Under the pieces are notes generated by a model. It was given only the letters and a program-made list of their open reading frames with translations, was not told where the DNA came from and did not search any database. Shown one piece after another: positions 41,581-52,926 of a stretch of DNA of 64,000 bases (its first letter is position 1; the number at the start of each line of letters is the position of its first letter). The position numbers were made by a program, and so were the translations under genes. Source of the stretch: Rhynchopus sp. YZ270_cl-10 (Eukaryota > Euglenozoa > Diplonemea > Diplonemida > Diplonemidae). The stretch spans positions 434,001-498,000 of the forward strand of contig OZ037913.1 of assembly GCA_964035575.1 (NCBI GenBank), given 5' to 3'.

Positions 41581-41822
41581 GGGGAAAGAAAAGAGAGAGA
41601 AAACCGTAGTATGAAGCCAACCCCAATGAAGGAACCTACTCGCACGGTGCCATTACCATCGTTGATAGATCACAGGTCTTTTGATGTAAGATGTTTTGAC
41701 CCACAGCCCCAACCCCTTCCATCTTACACAGTAAAAGTCCTCTGCCATTCTCGACGGGTAAAACCTCTCTGGGGCAAACGTTTGCAAATCCCACTCTCAA
41801 CCACTCTTTTGAGGACAAGGTG

Positions 41823-41859
41823 AAGGTGACAAAGCACGAGAGGCTTAGGATAATCCTAC
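41823..41859 (+). repeat. CGAGAG-loop stem-loop repeat (family B)
   Basis: AAGGTGACAAAGCACGAGAG then GCTTAGGATAATCCTAC. The stem is AAGC/GCTT. Confidence 0.7.
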
Positions 41860-42007
41860 TTTTCATTCTTTTTTTGACCCCCTTTCTGAAAACTTGGAGA
41901 GGGGGCTTTTGTGTGGGAACTCTTATCGCTGTAGAAAAAAACAATTTTTTTTTATTCCAAATGATAATGGTGAACTGACCCCCCTGTCTTCTGTTTGCGA
42001 AGATCTG

Positions 42008-42205
42008 GGTACGGGTAGGGGACACCTGACATTCGCAACCTTCAACTCTCCGTCTTATAACACAATGGCACTGATCATTTAGTATCACTCCTTCGGGTTT
42101 GCGGTCTTTGTGAGGCGTGTGTATCTCAGATTCAGTTTATGTCGGGGTGGGGAACACCTGACATAGCGACCTTCAACTACCCGTCTTCAAACACGGTACT
42201 AAAGA
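42008..42205 (+). repeat. Two diverged copies of a 65-bp unit
   Basis: TAGGGGACACCTGACATTCG / CTTCAACTCTCCGTCTTATA at 42008-42070 and TGGGGAACACCTGACATAGC / CTTCAACTACCCGTCTTCAA at 42139-42205. Confidence 0.75.
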
Positions 42206-42465
42206 GTCTCACGCGAGGTGCAAGGCTCAGGGTGTTGGCGCATCCTGAAGCGGCGCAAAAAAAAAGAGGGGGGGGTTTTTTTTTTTGTCAGTTTCAAAAA
42301 AAAAATATATCGATTCACACACATACATGGTATTTCCTCCAAAGGTGATGGAATAATGAGGCTTGCGAACATCTAAAAAAAAATCTTTTTTTTTTTTTTG
42401 GTTTACTGTCACGAGAGGGCTTTGTATTTTCAAGGCGTGTTTTTTTTTTTTTTTTTTTTTTTTTA

Positions 42466-43303
42466 CGCACACTCATGCTGTCCTCTAAATCGGATTTAGG
42501 ATTCAGGATTTTCTATAAGAAAATTTTATAAGAAAATTTTATTTTTGCCGGTGAAAAAATTTTCATATGGATATGGGGCAGTGTCTTTTTTAGGGAGGTC
42601 AGAATAATTTCCTGGTAGAACAGTGGTTGAACCACGGGAGTACCCTGGGGAACTGAGTTACTGACCGCACCGTGAAATCCCAGGCTGTCCCCTAATTTTT
42701 TTTGCCTGCGGCGCCATTATTTATTACTTTTTTGCTCCGCAAAAAAGGGTTCGTTGACTGACTCTGTAGTGTAAAAAGCTACATTTTACACCGTACCCTA
42801 TTTTTTTTTCGCCTGCGGCGCCATTTTGTGTTATTCCTTTTGCTCCGCAAAAGGAAAAGAAAATACAGTTCCATATGTACCCAATGTCTTCGCTAGTCAG
42901 AACTGAAAAACATCTTGGGGGAAACACAAACTGACCCCAAAAATCTTCAAATCTGATTCTTGGATAAGGCACTGTACATACGTAAGCTCCCACAGCTCCC
43001 ACTAGCTCCCACTAGCTCTCACTAACTCTCACTAACTCTCAGTAAGCTCTCACAAGCTCTCACAAGCTCTCACAGCCTGTTACGTGTCCCACGGAGACGA
43101 TCATAGATCACCCAACTGTGGTGGGGAGAAAAATGTACCACCCCGACTGCAGGCCTACAACAACAAATAAATATCTTCTCCTGTTGTGCGCGAAAAATTT
43201 TCGCGCGCAGCGCGAAATTTTTTTTTTCTATAAGAAAATTTTGAGATTTAAAAATCAGAAAAATCCTGATTTTTCCCGGATTTAAGGACATGCTTGCGCA
43301 CAC
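42466..43303. mobile_element. Foldback or MITE-like element, about 840 bp
   Basis: The left end reads CGCACACTCATGCTGTCCTC then TAAATC; the right end in reverse complement reads GTGTGCGCAAGCATGTCCTT then AAATC. Both ends continue inward with a CAGGATTTT block and TATAAGAAAATTTT. TTTA occurs on both sides and could be a target duplication. Inside are two copies of CTGCGGCGCCATT with GCTCCGCAAAA (about 42709 and 42812) and a degenerate 10-bp tandem array (AGCTCTCACA-like, 42983-43076). No transposase is encoded, so it would be non-autonomous. Confidence 0.55.
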
Positions 43304-43500
43304 TTTATGAGCGGAAAGTGTCGCATCGTTCACTCACCCATGAGGAAGCGTCAAACGCATCAAACAACCGCAAGAAGGGGGGTGAGGGAACGATAAGTGA
43401 CACTTTTTTGTTCTTTTTTTTTTTTTTTTGTTTTTTTGTTTTGTTTTTTGCACTTTCACTTCTCTCTCAAGCCAACTTTTTTCTTTTTTTTTGGTGTGAT

Positions 43501-43541
43501 ACACGGTGGAGTCCGCTCATTTTGGGCGGACTCCACCGTGT
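43501..43541. other. Perfect 16-bp hairpin
   Basis: ACACGGTGGAGTCCGC (43501-43516), a 9-nt loop TCATTTTGG, then the exact reverse complement (43526-43541). GC rich in an AT-rich desert. It is not part of the CGAGAG-loop family. Possible roles are a structured RNA, a foldback insertion or a regulatory palindrome. Confidence 0.9.
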
Positions 43542-43960
43542 AAACAACCTTCAGGTATTCCAACAGAGTTTTTTTTAATGTATCCGTCTCTCTCTCCCCC
43601 CTCAGTCCCCCATCCCCCTTCCAAACGTTTCAAGAGAGAAGAGATCATATTTTTACCTTGGGTAGGGTAAGAAATCTTAGATGCCCACCCACCCCTCTTT
43701 TTCTCCCCCCTTCCCATTCCCCACATTTCACCCCCCTAAAAAAAAGGCTAGTGTTGGTGGGTAATTCCACTGTAGGTAGCTCTTCGAGTGTGCGTGTGTG
43801 GGGGGAAGAGGGAGAAGGGGGTGGGGGATGGCCGAGCTTGGGTGTCGATCACCGCACAACAATTACAAATTATAGTGAAAAAAAAAAATAAAAGACGGTC
43901 TGAATGGGGAGTCCACTAACAGATTATCAAAAAACACAATGTAACGTATTTTTAAAAAAA

Positions 43961-44020
43961 AACCCGCGGAGTGTCGGTGCCTGCGTCCCAGAGGCGTTTT
44001 GTACTGTCAACTTCATATTT
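43961..44020 (+). repeat. Family D repeat, copy 4
   Basis: AACCCGCGGAGTGTCGGTGC, CTGCGTCCCAGAGGCGTTTT, GTACTGTCAACTTCATATTT. It is followed 90 bp later by a family C unit. Confidence 0.8.
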
Positions 44021-44038
44021 TTTGGCGGGAGTAGCACA

Positions 44039-44153
44039 TATCAGATGTAAACCACGAAAATGGATGTAGGACTGCATGGTTAAGAGTCACCCCCGGTTAT
44101 TGTACCAAAGGTACGCTGTTCGCGAGAGGGCTGTTGTATTTCAAGTCAACGTT
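44039..44153 (+). repeat. Family C stem-loop repeat, long form
   Basis: ATATCAGATGTAAACCACGA, spacer, GGTACGCTGTTCGCGAGAGG, GCTGTTGTATTTCAAGTCAA. The 5' part is shared with 5845-5870, so the full family C unit is about 100 bp. Confidence 0.75.
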
Positions 44154-44909
44154 TTTTGTTTTTTTTGTTTTTGTTGCACGCTAAAACAAGAGGTATTTTG
44201 CCCCTAACGGAACACGCGAGAGTGAATTCTAGGGGAGGAGAGGGGAGAGAAAAAGCCTTGGGAGGGACTGGAGAGGTGCAAGCCTCGCCTTCGCAATACC
44301 CTCGGTCCACCCAAGCTCTCTTTCCTCTTCGTATACACGCGTGTACAAGAAAAAAAAAATGGTCGCAACACAAAAAAAAGGAACCAAGGAAAACCACACA
44401 CCCCCTACTCCGGGTATATGTTTTCCTTGTCTTTTTTTCGTTTAATGTGACCCTCTTTTTACATTGTTTTTTTTAAAGGTACAATTGCTATCAAGAGTGC
44501 TTATGCACAGTGGGGGTTTTTCTTGGTTCATCTTTTATGGCAAAGTGCATTCATATTTTTTTTCTTCTTCAGGTTTTTCTTTCAGTGCCTGCGTCGTTTC
44601 TTTTGCTGTTGTTCAAAGGGGGGGGGAGACACTCATTGCCTTATTAAGAGATGGGTGGATCATCACTATTGTTTGGTTTCTTCGAGGCCTGTGAATCTGT
44701 AGAGATTCGCGATTTTTTTTTTTATTCCTACAAGCGTAGCTTAAAGGAGAAATAGTTCCTCAGATACGGTCGCCAATCACCCCTCAAACAGGGTAATTGA
44801 GCAATCAACGAAAAAACCTTTTTTCCTTTTACTTACCTATCAGAGTTACTATTTTTTGTTCTTGTTTGTGACAGATTATCGTGTGGCTTGCTGTTGGTCA
44901 GACTAGCAT

Positions 44910-45069
<160 letters not shown>

Positions 45070-45200
45070 TGCCCCCCCCCCCAAAAAAAAAAATATATGT
45101 CCAAGAACGAAGGTCGTACTTTTATTCTCAATGAGCATTCGTTTTAGTTTCAGTTCCCTTCCCCACCCCTTCGTCCCCCTTCATCAGGACCTTCATCAGG

Positions 45201-45232
45201 GATGTGCACGAGAGGCGCATTCATCTTACAAG
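45201..45232 (+). repeat. GTGC-stem CGAGAG-loop repeat
   Basis: ATGTGC-ACGAGAG-GCGCAT stem-loop (one G-T pair), then TCATCTTACAAG and TTTTCTTT. Confidence 0.8.
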
Positions 45233-45354
45233 TTTTCTTTGTTTTTGTTTTTATCTCGTTACATCAAACTGTCTACTACCTTCCTGTGCGATTCCGCACA
45301 AGAAGGTATGTATGTCGCTTCTCTCTTATTTTTACCTCATTTTTTTTTTTTAAA

Positions 45355-45391
45355 AGGTGCCTAGGCGCAGTGAAGCCTTGGGTTCATCTAT
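45355..45391 (+). repeat. CGAGAG-type stem-loop repeat, diverged stem
   Basis: CCTAGGC-GCAGTGAA-GCCTTGG, then GTTCATCT. AGGC/GCCT replaces the usual AAGC/GCTT, a compensated change. Confidence 0.7.
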
Positions 45392-46310
45392 ATTTCTTGC
45401 AAAACTTTTCTCTTTTTGTTTTTTTTTCTCTGCAGTGTCAGAGAGGCCCTATTCCAACTTTTTTGGGTCAAAAAAAGGAACAGTTGCAAGATGCCCAGCA
45501 AAGGCAAAAAAAAAACGTCATTTTTGACACATTGATTGTCTACATATAATAACGAAGTTATCCCTTTAAGTCACCCCACCACCCTCCCAAAAACTCTCGT
45601 ATGCCTTTCCTTCCGCCTTTTGAAAGCAAAACGTCTCCCTCCCCCCATATATTGTTCTAAAATAGACCGTATTCCTCAATTAGTGAGGGTGTTTGGTTGG
45701 AAGTGTGGGTAGTTCCAAAGAGGGTGGGACATTACCCAGTTGGTGGGGTGTATGTGTCGTGGAAACCGTGTGCATGACAACATGAAGCGCGAAGTGTGGG
45801 GGGGTCTCTCCAGGTCTCTCCCCGGGGTTTCTTATGGCCCCCCTGCGCCTCCACCGGTTGTCCTGGTGAGTTGTTGCATTTTTTCAAGTTCTCCCTTTTT
45901 TCTTTGGAAAAAGGGGATGAAAGAAGACGTGTATACATAAGGAATTTGAAGTTTTCTTACAAATTTCTCTTTTGGATGGTGACTCCTTTTTAATAGCCTG
46001 CGCTAGATTTTATCTCACGTTTTCTTTTTTTTTTTTTTTGGAAAAAATAAATGTGGTAATTCATCACACAAAAGTAAATTAAAAAAAAACCTCCCTTCAT
46101 CCTGATTCAGAGTACTTCCTTTTGTACTTTACTAAGATTGAAAAAAAACCCCCTCATTTTCATTGCAGATACGTGCTTAGTGTGGTGTAGTGGTGTCTTT
46201 CAAAACTTTTCTTCACTGTGTTCCGCGCAGAGAAGACAGTACGGTTGTGTGAAACAACAACAAAAGGGAGCCTCCAGACAAACCACCCCCACCTTTTTTT
46301 TTTTTTCAAA

Positions 46311-46346
46311 GATGTGTGTGCACGAGAGGCACATTCATCTTACAAG
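46311..46346 (+). repeat. GTGC-stem CGAGAG-loop repeat
   Basis: TGTGC-ACGAGAG-GCACA, then TTCATCTTACAAG and TTTTCTCT. Perfect 5-bp stem. Confidence 0.8.
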
Positions 46347-46963
46347 TTTTCTCTCTTTTTTTCCACTGCGAGTTTATTTTTCTCCTTTTTTACTTTTTTC
46401 TTCTTTTTGCGAGAAAAATCCCCCTGTGATTCCATTTTTTTTTTTTTGGTGATGCATTTGTGGGGGGGCTGAGCAGATTCAGTCAAGAGTCAGATAACCA
46501 TACCTCCCAGTCCTTCAAAAAGATGGAAAAAGAAAACAGAACAATTATTCCAACTCAAAAAAAAAAAATTTTTTTTCAAAAAAAAAATGGTGAATATCCG
46601 CAAAAAAGGGTATCTGCACTGTTTCAATGAAGCATTTTTTTTTTTTTTGTTTTTTTTTTCAGAGGCGTTTTTCCTTTCAACTTCTCTTTTTCTTTAAAAT
46701 GATTTATTTTTTTGCTGCAATTCTTTTTCATACAGCGCAATGACGGAGGGAGTGCAGATGGCATGAGCACGTTGCTGATGTTTTTTTTTATTATTTAGAG
46801 CGAGAACAATGGGGTGAGTCTTATCTCTGGCTATCTTATCTAAGTGGGAATGAGTGAAGGGGAAACGTGTTTTTTTTCTTCTTTTTGCTTTTCTTTTCTT
46901 TTGAAAGAAAAATTCCACTCCCTCCCCAACCAAGGGTAGAGTGACTCTGGTATACAGTTACGT

Positions 46964-46964
<1 letters not shown>

Positions 46965-47050
<86 letters not shown>
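46965..47050. repeat. CA dinucleotide microsatellite
   Basis: About 43 perfect CA copies. Confidence 0.98.
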
Positions 47051-47052
<2 letters not shown>

Positions 47053-47591
47053 ATACATCTTCTCTTATGAGTGCCTATATTTCTTCTTTACTCTCTCTTC
47101 CCATTCCCACCACACTCCCCCATTTTTTTTTTTTTGGTTTGGTTTTGCATTCTCGAAAAGACTCTTAAAACTAAAGAAAAGCGCCATATTTCCCTCGATT
47201 TTTTCAAATTTTTTGTCAAATCGTATCATGTGTCTGGTATTTTGAAGACCCCAACCGGACCCTACATCAGATCTACCCTGCGTTCGCAATGATCTCCGTT
47301 CATCTCCAACGCACTCCAACATACCTGATTTCTAATTCCATCCACACCCCAAAATTACTCCCAACAGAGCACACACACACACATATACCACAACAACACA
47401 CACACACAAAACCCTCCCCCTCCCCTTTTCTCTCCCCTCCCCCTCCCCCAACCTGCTGAAGAGGCAGGTTGCTTCTTTTCCCTTTTCTTCTTCCTCCTCC
47501 TCCTTCTCCTCTCACTCCCTTTCCCCTCCTTCGGGAGCCCCCCTCCCCTCCCCCTTTCCCCCCCTCCCTCCCTCCCTCCGCCTCGCTCCAA

Positions 47592-49709
47592 ATGGGTAAC
47601 GGCTGCTGCAAGGGAGAGGTAGCGAACAGATCCGAGACGAGGTACGGGGATGGGGGCATTGAGGAGGAGTACCATGGGGTGGCCATGGATGGGACGGTGC
47701 GGTGTGAGGAGGATGAGTGGGTGCGGAGCGTGAAGGGGGCGAGGATTAGTGATCGGGTGAAGCGGCACTTGGAGGAGGAGCCGTTGCGGGTCGGGTCTGT
47801 GCAGGGTGCCGCATCGCAGGGTGGAAACGTTCACTCTGCTGCAGCGTCCGGCCCCCTCAGCCAGATGTCCTCCACGAACATCCAAGACAAAGACAAATCC
47901 GAGAAGAACAAACTCCTGCACCACAGCTCCGCCTCCTCCCGCTCCTCGCTGGGCGACTCCCTGACGTGGGTGGCCTCCGACATCGACACCACAGTGCCTT
48001 CCATCCCGCCCTCCCCATTCCCCCCCGCCCTCCAACCCTGGGCAAGGCTGCTCTCGCTCGACCCCCATTTCGATTCAATCGATGTAGTAGACGAACAGTT
48101 CTCCTTCGGACGTTCCAAAAGCTGCTCCTTCACCTTCCCGAACAACATGGTCTCGCACATCCAGTTTAAACTGCATTTTGTTGACAGAAGAACGCAGACC
48201 GTCGAAATCGAGGATGTGTTCAGCACCAACGGAACCTTTGTGTATGGGTTCACCAGTCAAGGGAAGATTGCGGGGAGGCAGTCGCTGCAGCATGGTGATC
48301 AGATTACCTTTCAGATTTATACTCCTGCAGCACCAACACAGGATGAGGCGAAGAAGAAAAAGAAGAAGAAGGCGATGGCGGCTGGGTACATCTTCCACCT
48401 CCTACACGTTAACGAGCAGGTCTACGACAATGTGTACATGGGAAGAGATGTCAACGCTCTGGCCAAGACGCATGCGACCAAAGCAGTAGGGTACGTCCCT
48501 ACCAACCCTATTGCCCACTTTTCCGCAACACACCCGGGGCAGACCCCGTCCAGCGCAGCATCGAACCTGGTGAAGCTTCCTGACATCCGCCCGGAGATTG
48601 AGCCGCAGAAGACCGAACCGAAGTTTTCCTCTGACGGCGATGACCGGAGCTCCCCGCTTCTACGCACCTCAACGAATGGGTTGTCCTCAGACAACGGGCA
48701 GGGCACACCACTAAGCTACATCCCGACTCCGCAAATGAAGTACAAGATATCAAACTGTGTTCTCGGTACCGGGGCGAACTCTGCTGTTCACCTCGGTCTT
48801 GTCCAGGTCACTGGGGAGCTTGTTGCTGTGAAGCGTCTCCGCAAAGGCCCTGTAGCCACATCAGACTTCCAACTCAACTGTCTTACTAAGGAGATCGAGA
48901 TTCTGTCCCGCCTTTCCCACAGCAACATTGTGAAGTACATTGGCGCGCAGGTGAATGACCTGCACTTTGATGTGCTCCTCGAGTTTGTCCCTGGAGGTTC
49001 TATTGCGAGTCTTATCAAGAAGTTTGGTGCGCTCGATGAATCTGTCACACGGAACTACCTCGTACAGATCCTTGCCGGCTTGCGGTACCTCCACGACAAC
49101 AACGTAGTGCATATGGATATTAAGGGCGCTAACATTCTTGTTACCTCAGAGGGAAAATGCAGACTGACCGACTTTGGTGCTTCAAAAACCCGCGCTTCAG
49201 TCATCAGCGGAAAGGAAGATCATGTTGAGAGGGTGGCAGGGCCGTTCTGTGGTACCCCTTTGTACATGGCGCCTGAAGTGGCGAGAGAGGCGGTGTTCAC
49301 GCCAAAGAGCGATGTGTGGAGTTTGGGGTGCACGCTGATTGAGATGTCGAGCGGGCGTCTGCCGTGGGAGGAGAAGGGCTTTGAGAACTCCTTTGCAGTG
49401 GTGAACTTTCATATGCGGAATACGACAGAGACACCACAGATCCCTGCGTCTTCGAAGCTGGGACCGTTGGGGCGTGATTTTTGCCAGATGTGCTTCAGGA
49501 TGAACTCCGAAGGTCGTCCCAGCGCAGCTGAGTCCCTCCGCCACGTCTTCATCACCAGTAGCATCCAAGCCGACGCAGTGAGCGAATACAACCCAAACCA
49601 AAGCCAGCTCACGTTCAATGACTTCGAATCCATATCTCTGAACGGCATGTCACCACCCCCGTCACAGCCTCCCTCCGGACACTACTCTCTCCCCTCAATT
49701 GCGTCGTGA
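47592..49709 (+). CDS. FHA-domain MAP3K-like kinase with N-terminal acylation signal
   Basis: STE11/MAP3K-type serine/threonine kinase, 705 residues, single exon. The N-terminus MGNGCCKG fits N-myristoylation at Gly2 with palmitoylation at Cys5/Cys6, which decides the start although the frame is open upstream to 47469. An FHA phosphothreonine-binding domain lies at about 150-275 (FGRSKSCSF at 172-180, conserved SH and STNGTF at 211-216) with a Lys-run insert at 254-260. The kinase domain at about 383-655 has Gly loop GTGANS (392-397), Lys414, HMDIKGANIL (HRD is HMD), DFG at 527-529, CGTPLYMAPE, and DVWSLGCTLIEM. Lys-Gly-Ala-Asn after HMD is typical of MAP3Ks. It lies 10 kb downstream of the MAPK-like gene in the same direction, and the two could belong to one membrane-tethered cascade. 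Confidence 0.93.
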   Translation: MGNGCCKGEVANRSETRYGDGGIEEEYHGVAMDGTVRCEEDEWVRSVKGARISDRVKRHLEEEPLRVGSVQGAASQGGNVHSAAASGPLSQMSSTNIQDKDKSEKNKLLHHSSASSRSSLGDSLTWVASDIDTTVPSIPPSPFPPALQPWARLLSLDPHFDSIDVVDEQFSFGRSKSCSFTFPNNMVSHIQFKLHFVDRRTQTVEIEDVFSTNGTFVYGFTSQGKIAGRQSLQHGDQITFQIYTPAAPTQDEAKKKKKKKAMAAGYIFHLLHVNEQVYDNVYMGRDVNALAKTHATKAVGYVPTNPIAHFSATHPGQTPSSAASNLVKLPDIRPEIEPQKTEPKFSSDGDDRSSPLLRTSTNGLSSDNGQGTPLSYIPTPQMKYKISNCVLGTGANSAVHLGLVQVTGELVAVKRLRKGPVATSDFQLNCLTKEIEILSRLSHSNIVKYIGAQVNDLHFDVLLEFVPGGSIASLIKKFGALDESVTRNYLVQILAGLRYLHDNNVVHMDIKGANILVTSEGKCRLTDFGASKTRASVISGKEDHVERVAGPFCGTPLYMAPEVAREAVFTPKSDVWSLGCTLIEMSSGRLPWEEKGFENSFAVVNFHMRNTTETPQIPASSKLGPLGRDFCQMCFRMNSEGRPSAAESLRHVFITSSIQADAVSEYNPNQSQLTFNDFESISLNGMSPPPSQPPSGHYSLPSIAS

Positions 49710-51027
49710 TTTAAAGGGAGAGGGGAAAAAATGTGTTAAATGTGGGGGGAGATATGAAATAATGAGAGGGGAAAGGGGGGGAAAGGAATGGTGGCTGTAT
49801 GTGTGAGATTTGCTTATCATAATACATTGTGATGGGAAATTATCGCAATACAGCCACCGTTAGGGAAGGAGGGGGGGAAAGGGTGGGGCTAATGGTGGTT
49901 GTATTGTGTGTTCTGATGGATTTTATTATTGTAATTCATTGGGATGTGAAATACGGTCATCAGAGGGGGAGGGGGGGTTTTTTTTGTTTTTGTTTTTTGG
50001 GGGAAGGCCTGGGTTGTCCAGTCGCAAAAAAATAATAATATCATGGTTTCTCTCAATGCGCCTGATTAATGTGTGGGGGTGTGTTACAAAAAAAAGCGGA
50101 GGTGTCTCACTCACACCTCTGGCGGGCGCACTTTGGCACCTGTAAGGGCTGCCCTGATTGATCTTCCCAACTAGCGAACGTTGCCTGAGTAAAAAGAAGA
50201 ACCACGGATTTTATCAAAAAAAACAAAAAAGATGAACTTTTGAAACTGAAACACAAACCCTCCATACACCCCTTCCCTTGACGAGAGAACGTTTAGGTTT
50301 TACGTTTCCCCCCCCCCCGATGAACGGCGAGGTGTTTGCACTTTCAACTTCTCTTTTTGTGAGGGGCAGTCTCCCCTGATTGTCTAGACCACTGCCGCGT
50401 CAAAGGCGAAGTGTCTCCCTCACTCCTATACCCTATTCCCTTCCCCCCCTATCAGGCTTACCTCCCTTGAATGCTCAGAGGGAAATCAAACCCAACACAC
50501 CACCTTTCCTTGTACGTAAAAGGAAGCCATCTGCTTTCGAAAAACAAAAAAACAACAACAAAAAAACAAAGTGCGCAACAAAAAGACCTGCGTATATTTG
50601 CCTTTATGAAATGGGTTGTGTTATCTAGAATTTTTAATAAAAAAAAATCACAACGTTTTCATGATGATACAAAAATTAACATCGTGGAAGAAACAAAATG
50701 CGGTCCCATTGATTGTTGCAAAAAAAGAAAAGGGGGGAAATTCGGGGGGGTAATTAGATGTTTTATTTTTTAATCGGGAACTCTTTTTTTTTTTTGTCGC
50801 CCCATGAAATGAAGGAGGAAATAGAAACAAAGCATTTTGAACACATTTTACGGTTTCTGGGGACGAAACCGCGCTGCAGAGCCACTCCTCACCAGGTCGA
50901 GGTGTGTGCGTTTCACCACAACCTGTCTCCCATGGGTTTTATCGTGTGATTAGTGTTAAGTTTCTATTTTTTTTTTTTTTGGGGGTACGGGCAAAGCCAT
51001 TAGGTTCCCTTTTGCACCTTTTTGTTA

Positions 51028-51065
51028 AGGTGACTAAGCATGAGAGGCTTAGGGTCATCTTATAA
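51028..51065 (+). repeat. CGAGAG-loop stem-loop repeat (family B, consensus-like)
   Basis: GGTGACTAAGCATGAGAGGC then TTAGGGTCATCTTATAA. The stem is CTAAGC/GCTTAG with outer TGA/TCA pairs. A family A unit starts 36 nt later and another B unit follows at 51277. Confidence 0.85.
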
Positions 51066-51100
51066 ACGTTTCTTTCGTTGTTGACCGCAGGGTACGTATG

Positions 51101-51156
51101 CTTTCATCCGAATGGCTGACATTGTATATGGTTCAGTCAGAGGTGCCTGCATCAAT
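51101..51156 (+). repeat. Family A dispersed repeat, copy 3
   Basis: TTTCATCCGAATGGCTGACA, TTGTATATGGTTCAGTCAGA, GGTGCCTGCATCAA. CTGAC pairs exactly with GTCAG; the other copies have compensated or wobble versions. Confidence 0.85.
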
Positions 51157-51276
51157 AACTCCTTTTGAGGTGTGTTTCAAACGAGACACATTCATCCTTT
51201 ATAGGGCTTTGAATACGCACACATCCAAGCTGTGTTTATTTTTTGTTTTTTTTTTTGTGGCAAAACGCTTTTTCCA

Positions 51277-51312
51277 AGATGAGTAAAACACAAGAGACTT
51301 AGGGTCATCTTA
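51277..51312 (+). repeat. CGAGAG-loop stem-loop repeat (family B)
   Basis: GATGAGTAAAACACAAGAGA then CTTAGGGTCATCTTAA. The stem is weakened. Confidence 0.6.
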
Positions 51313-51624
51313 ATTCGTGGGTAGAGGGTGGTGGGGGAGAATGAGGGGCTCCGCTGTTAACAAAATAGCCAAGCCCCGATTTTTCAAGGGAAAAGATGGG
51401 GGGGAAGGCTGGGTTCTAAAAAAAAGCAAAGGCCAACCTAGCCTTGTTCCAGTGCTGTTTGTTTTGATCCAACACCTGCGTACCGCTAGTGTCTGGGTGA
51501 AGCGTTTTGCACCTCTCAATGTCTCTTTGCTGTGATAGTAATCTGTTTTCTCCACTTGATTTTTTCCCCCCCCTCAGTTAAGGTTTGACCAGGGGGCTTG
51601 GTATTTTACCAGCATTTTTTTTTT

Positions 51625-51682
51625 AACCCGCGGAGTGTCAATGCCTGTGTCCCAGAGGCGTTTTGCGCTATTAACTGCACCC
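51625..51682 (+). repeat. Family D repeat, copy 5
   Basis: AACCCGCGGAGTGTCAATGC, CTGTGTCCCAGAGGCGTTTT, GCGCTATTAACTGCACC. It is followed 17 bp later by a GTGC-stem loop. Confidence 0.8.
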
Positions 51683-51698
51683 TTTTTTTTTTTGTGTG

Positions 51699-51730
51699 AT
51701 GTGTATGCGCGAGAGGCATATTCGTCAAGT
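51699..51730 (+). repeat. CGAGAG-loop repeat with TATGC/GCATA stem
   Basis: TATGC-GCGAGAG-GCATA then TTCGTCAAG. The stem differs from TGTGC/GCACA at 46311 by a compensated pair. Confidence 0.75.
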
Positions 51731-52887
51731 GTTCTTTTGTTTTTTGCGAAGTACCACCCAATACCCCCCATCTTCTCCGTTCCTACCGTGCAACATCGCG
51801 TGCCTTATGTACACACCTGGGTTTGTCATAATGCGTTTGCCATTTTGTTTTTTGTTTTGCCATGGTTCCGGTTAGTAAAAGGGCTAACAGAAACCATATT
51901 TTCTTTTTTGCCAATTTCATCTTAGTAGCAGATAGAGGGGTGGGCTGGGGTGGCAAATATGTATGATACGTATTCTACGTGATACGTGTGGGGGGTAGTC
52001 ACGTATTTGTCACCACAGGGTGGGGTGGGGGGTGACGATTTAAAATTTAAGGCAGACGCAAAATGTTCCCATGCCCCCCTTTTCTCCCTTTCCCCATTGC
52101 CCCATTGCCCCTTCCGTGCAATTTTTTTTTTATTATTTGAGGCTCTTCCATCTTTCAAGTCTTTCTATTCAACTCTCTGTCATTTTCCACCACGCGGGAT
52201 TTTGCTCTTGGTTGTCTTCATATTTTTTTGTGCACTTTCCAACTTCCATTTTTTTGATTTTTTTTTCTTTGATGTGTCTGATACGTTTAGTTCCTGCGAA
52301 AAAAAGAAAAGAGAAAAAATAACGAAATAAAAGACTTTAGGCGATAACGATTCGCAAAAAAAAAAAAAAAATATGCAAAAAAACAAAAAAAAATATCCAT
52401 GAATCCCGTGAGGTTCAAAAAAACAAATAAGAGCGTGGAGACCACAGCGATGGCTTCACATTATTTTTTATCACACTTTTTTTTTTTCTTCTTTCACTTT
52501 CCCTTCTCTCCCAAGGCACTATGGTCTTGCGGGGGGGTTCGATACCGTTAAAAAAACCCCCCTCAAAAAATCACATCTATCAGAGCAAATTTTGGACACC
52601 TCCCGATCTCTTGGAGACCCAGTGATATTGTTCTGTACCTCCTCCTCCTCCTCCTCTTCCTTCTCGTCCCAAGGAAACAGTTCCTCAGACAACCCACCCT
52701 AAAAAAAAACACAAGCAAAAGTAAGAACGGTCTGAATGACTGCACTAAACAGATTATCAAATAAAAAAGAACCTGTTTTTTAGGAGGGGTACAGAGGGAG
52801 GGGGATGCGTAGGAGAGCACAACTCTAAGGTTAACTTTGTGTCATTCAATCTTTCGCGTTTTGTTTTGGTTTTTATTTTATATATTA

Positions 52888-52926
52888 AGTGACTGAGCAA
52901 CGAGAGACTCAGGTTCATCTTATAAA
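52888..52926 (+). repeat. CGAGAG-loop stem-loop repeat with CTGAG/CTCAG stem
   Basis: GTGACTGAGCAACGAGAGAC then TCAGGTTCATCTTATAA. CTGAG pairs with CTCAG, where the consensus has CTAAG with CTTAG, a compensated A-T to G-C change. Confidence 0.8.

Larger units (their letters stand above)
37709..42464. other. Gene desert with dispersed repeats
   Basis: No gene is supported in nearly 5 kb. Elements: family C (38101-38145, 42400-42436), family B and relatives (38500, 39220, 40250, 40884, 41823), families E and F fused (38767-38890), an A-rich insertion with 28-bp direct repeats (40309-40472), a unit (AGTGTGGGTAATTCC) at 39349-39430 that recurs at 45696-45770, and a duplicated unit at 42008 and 42139. 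Confidence 0.6.

Noticed and set aside
42604-42700. Possible tRNA or other small RNA (CCTGG ... CCAGG with a TGGTTGAACCA hairpin)
   Set aside because: The arms do not fit a tRNA cloverleaf with proper D and T loops, and the stretch lies inside the foldback element.
44828-44850. ACTTACCTAT resembling a U1 snRNA 5' end
   Set aside because: Neighbouring sequence shows no U1 stem-loops, and the predicted donor consensus here is GTAT, which would need a different U1 5' end.
46836-47058. Cys-Val repeat frames
   Set aside because: They are translations of the CA microsatellite.
47469-47591. Upstream in-frame start of the MAP3K
   Set aside because: It would bury the MGNGCCKG acylation signal behind a Pro/Leu/Ser run encoded by a C/T tract.
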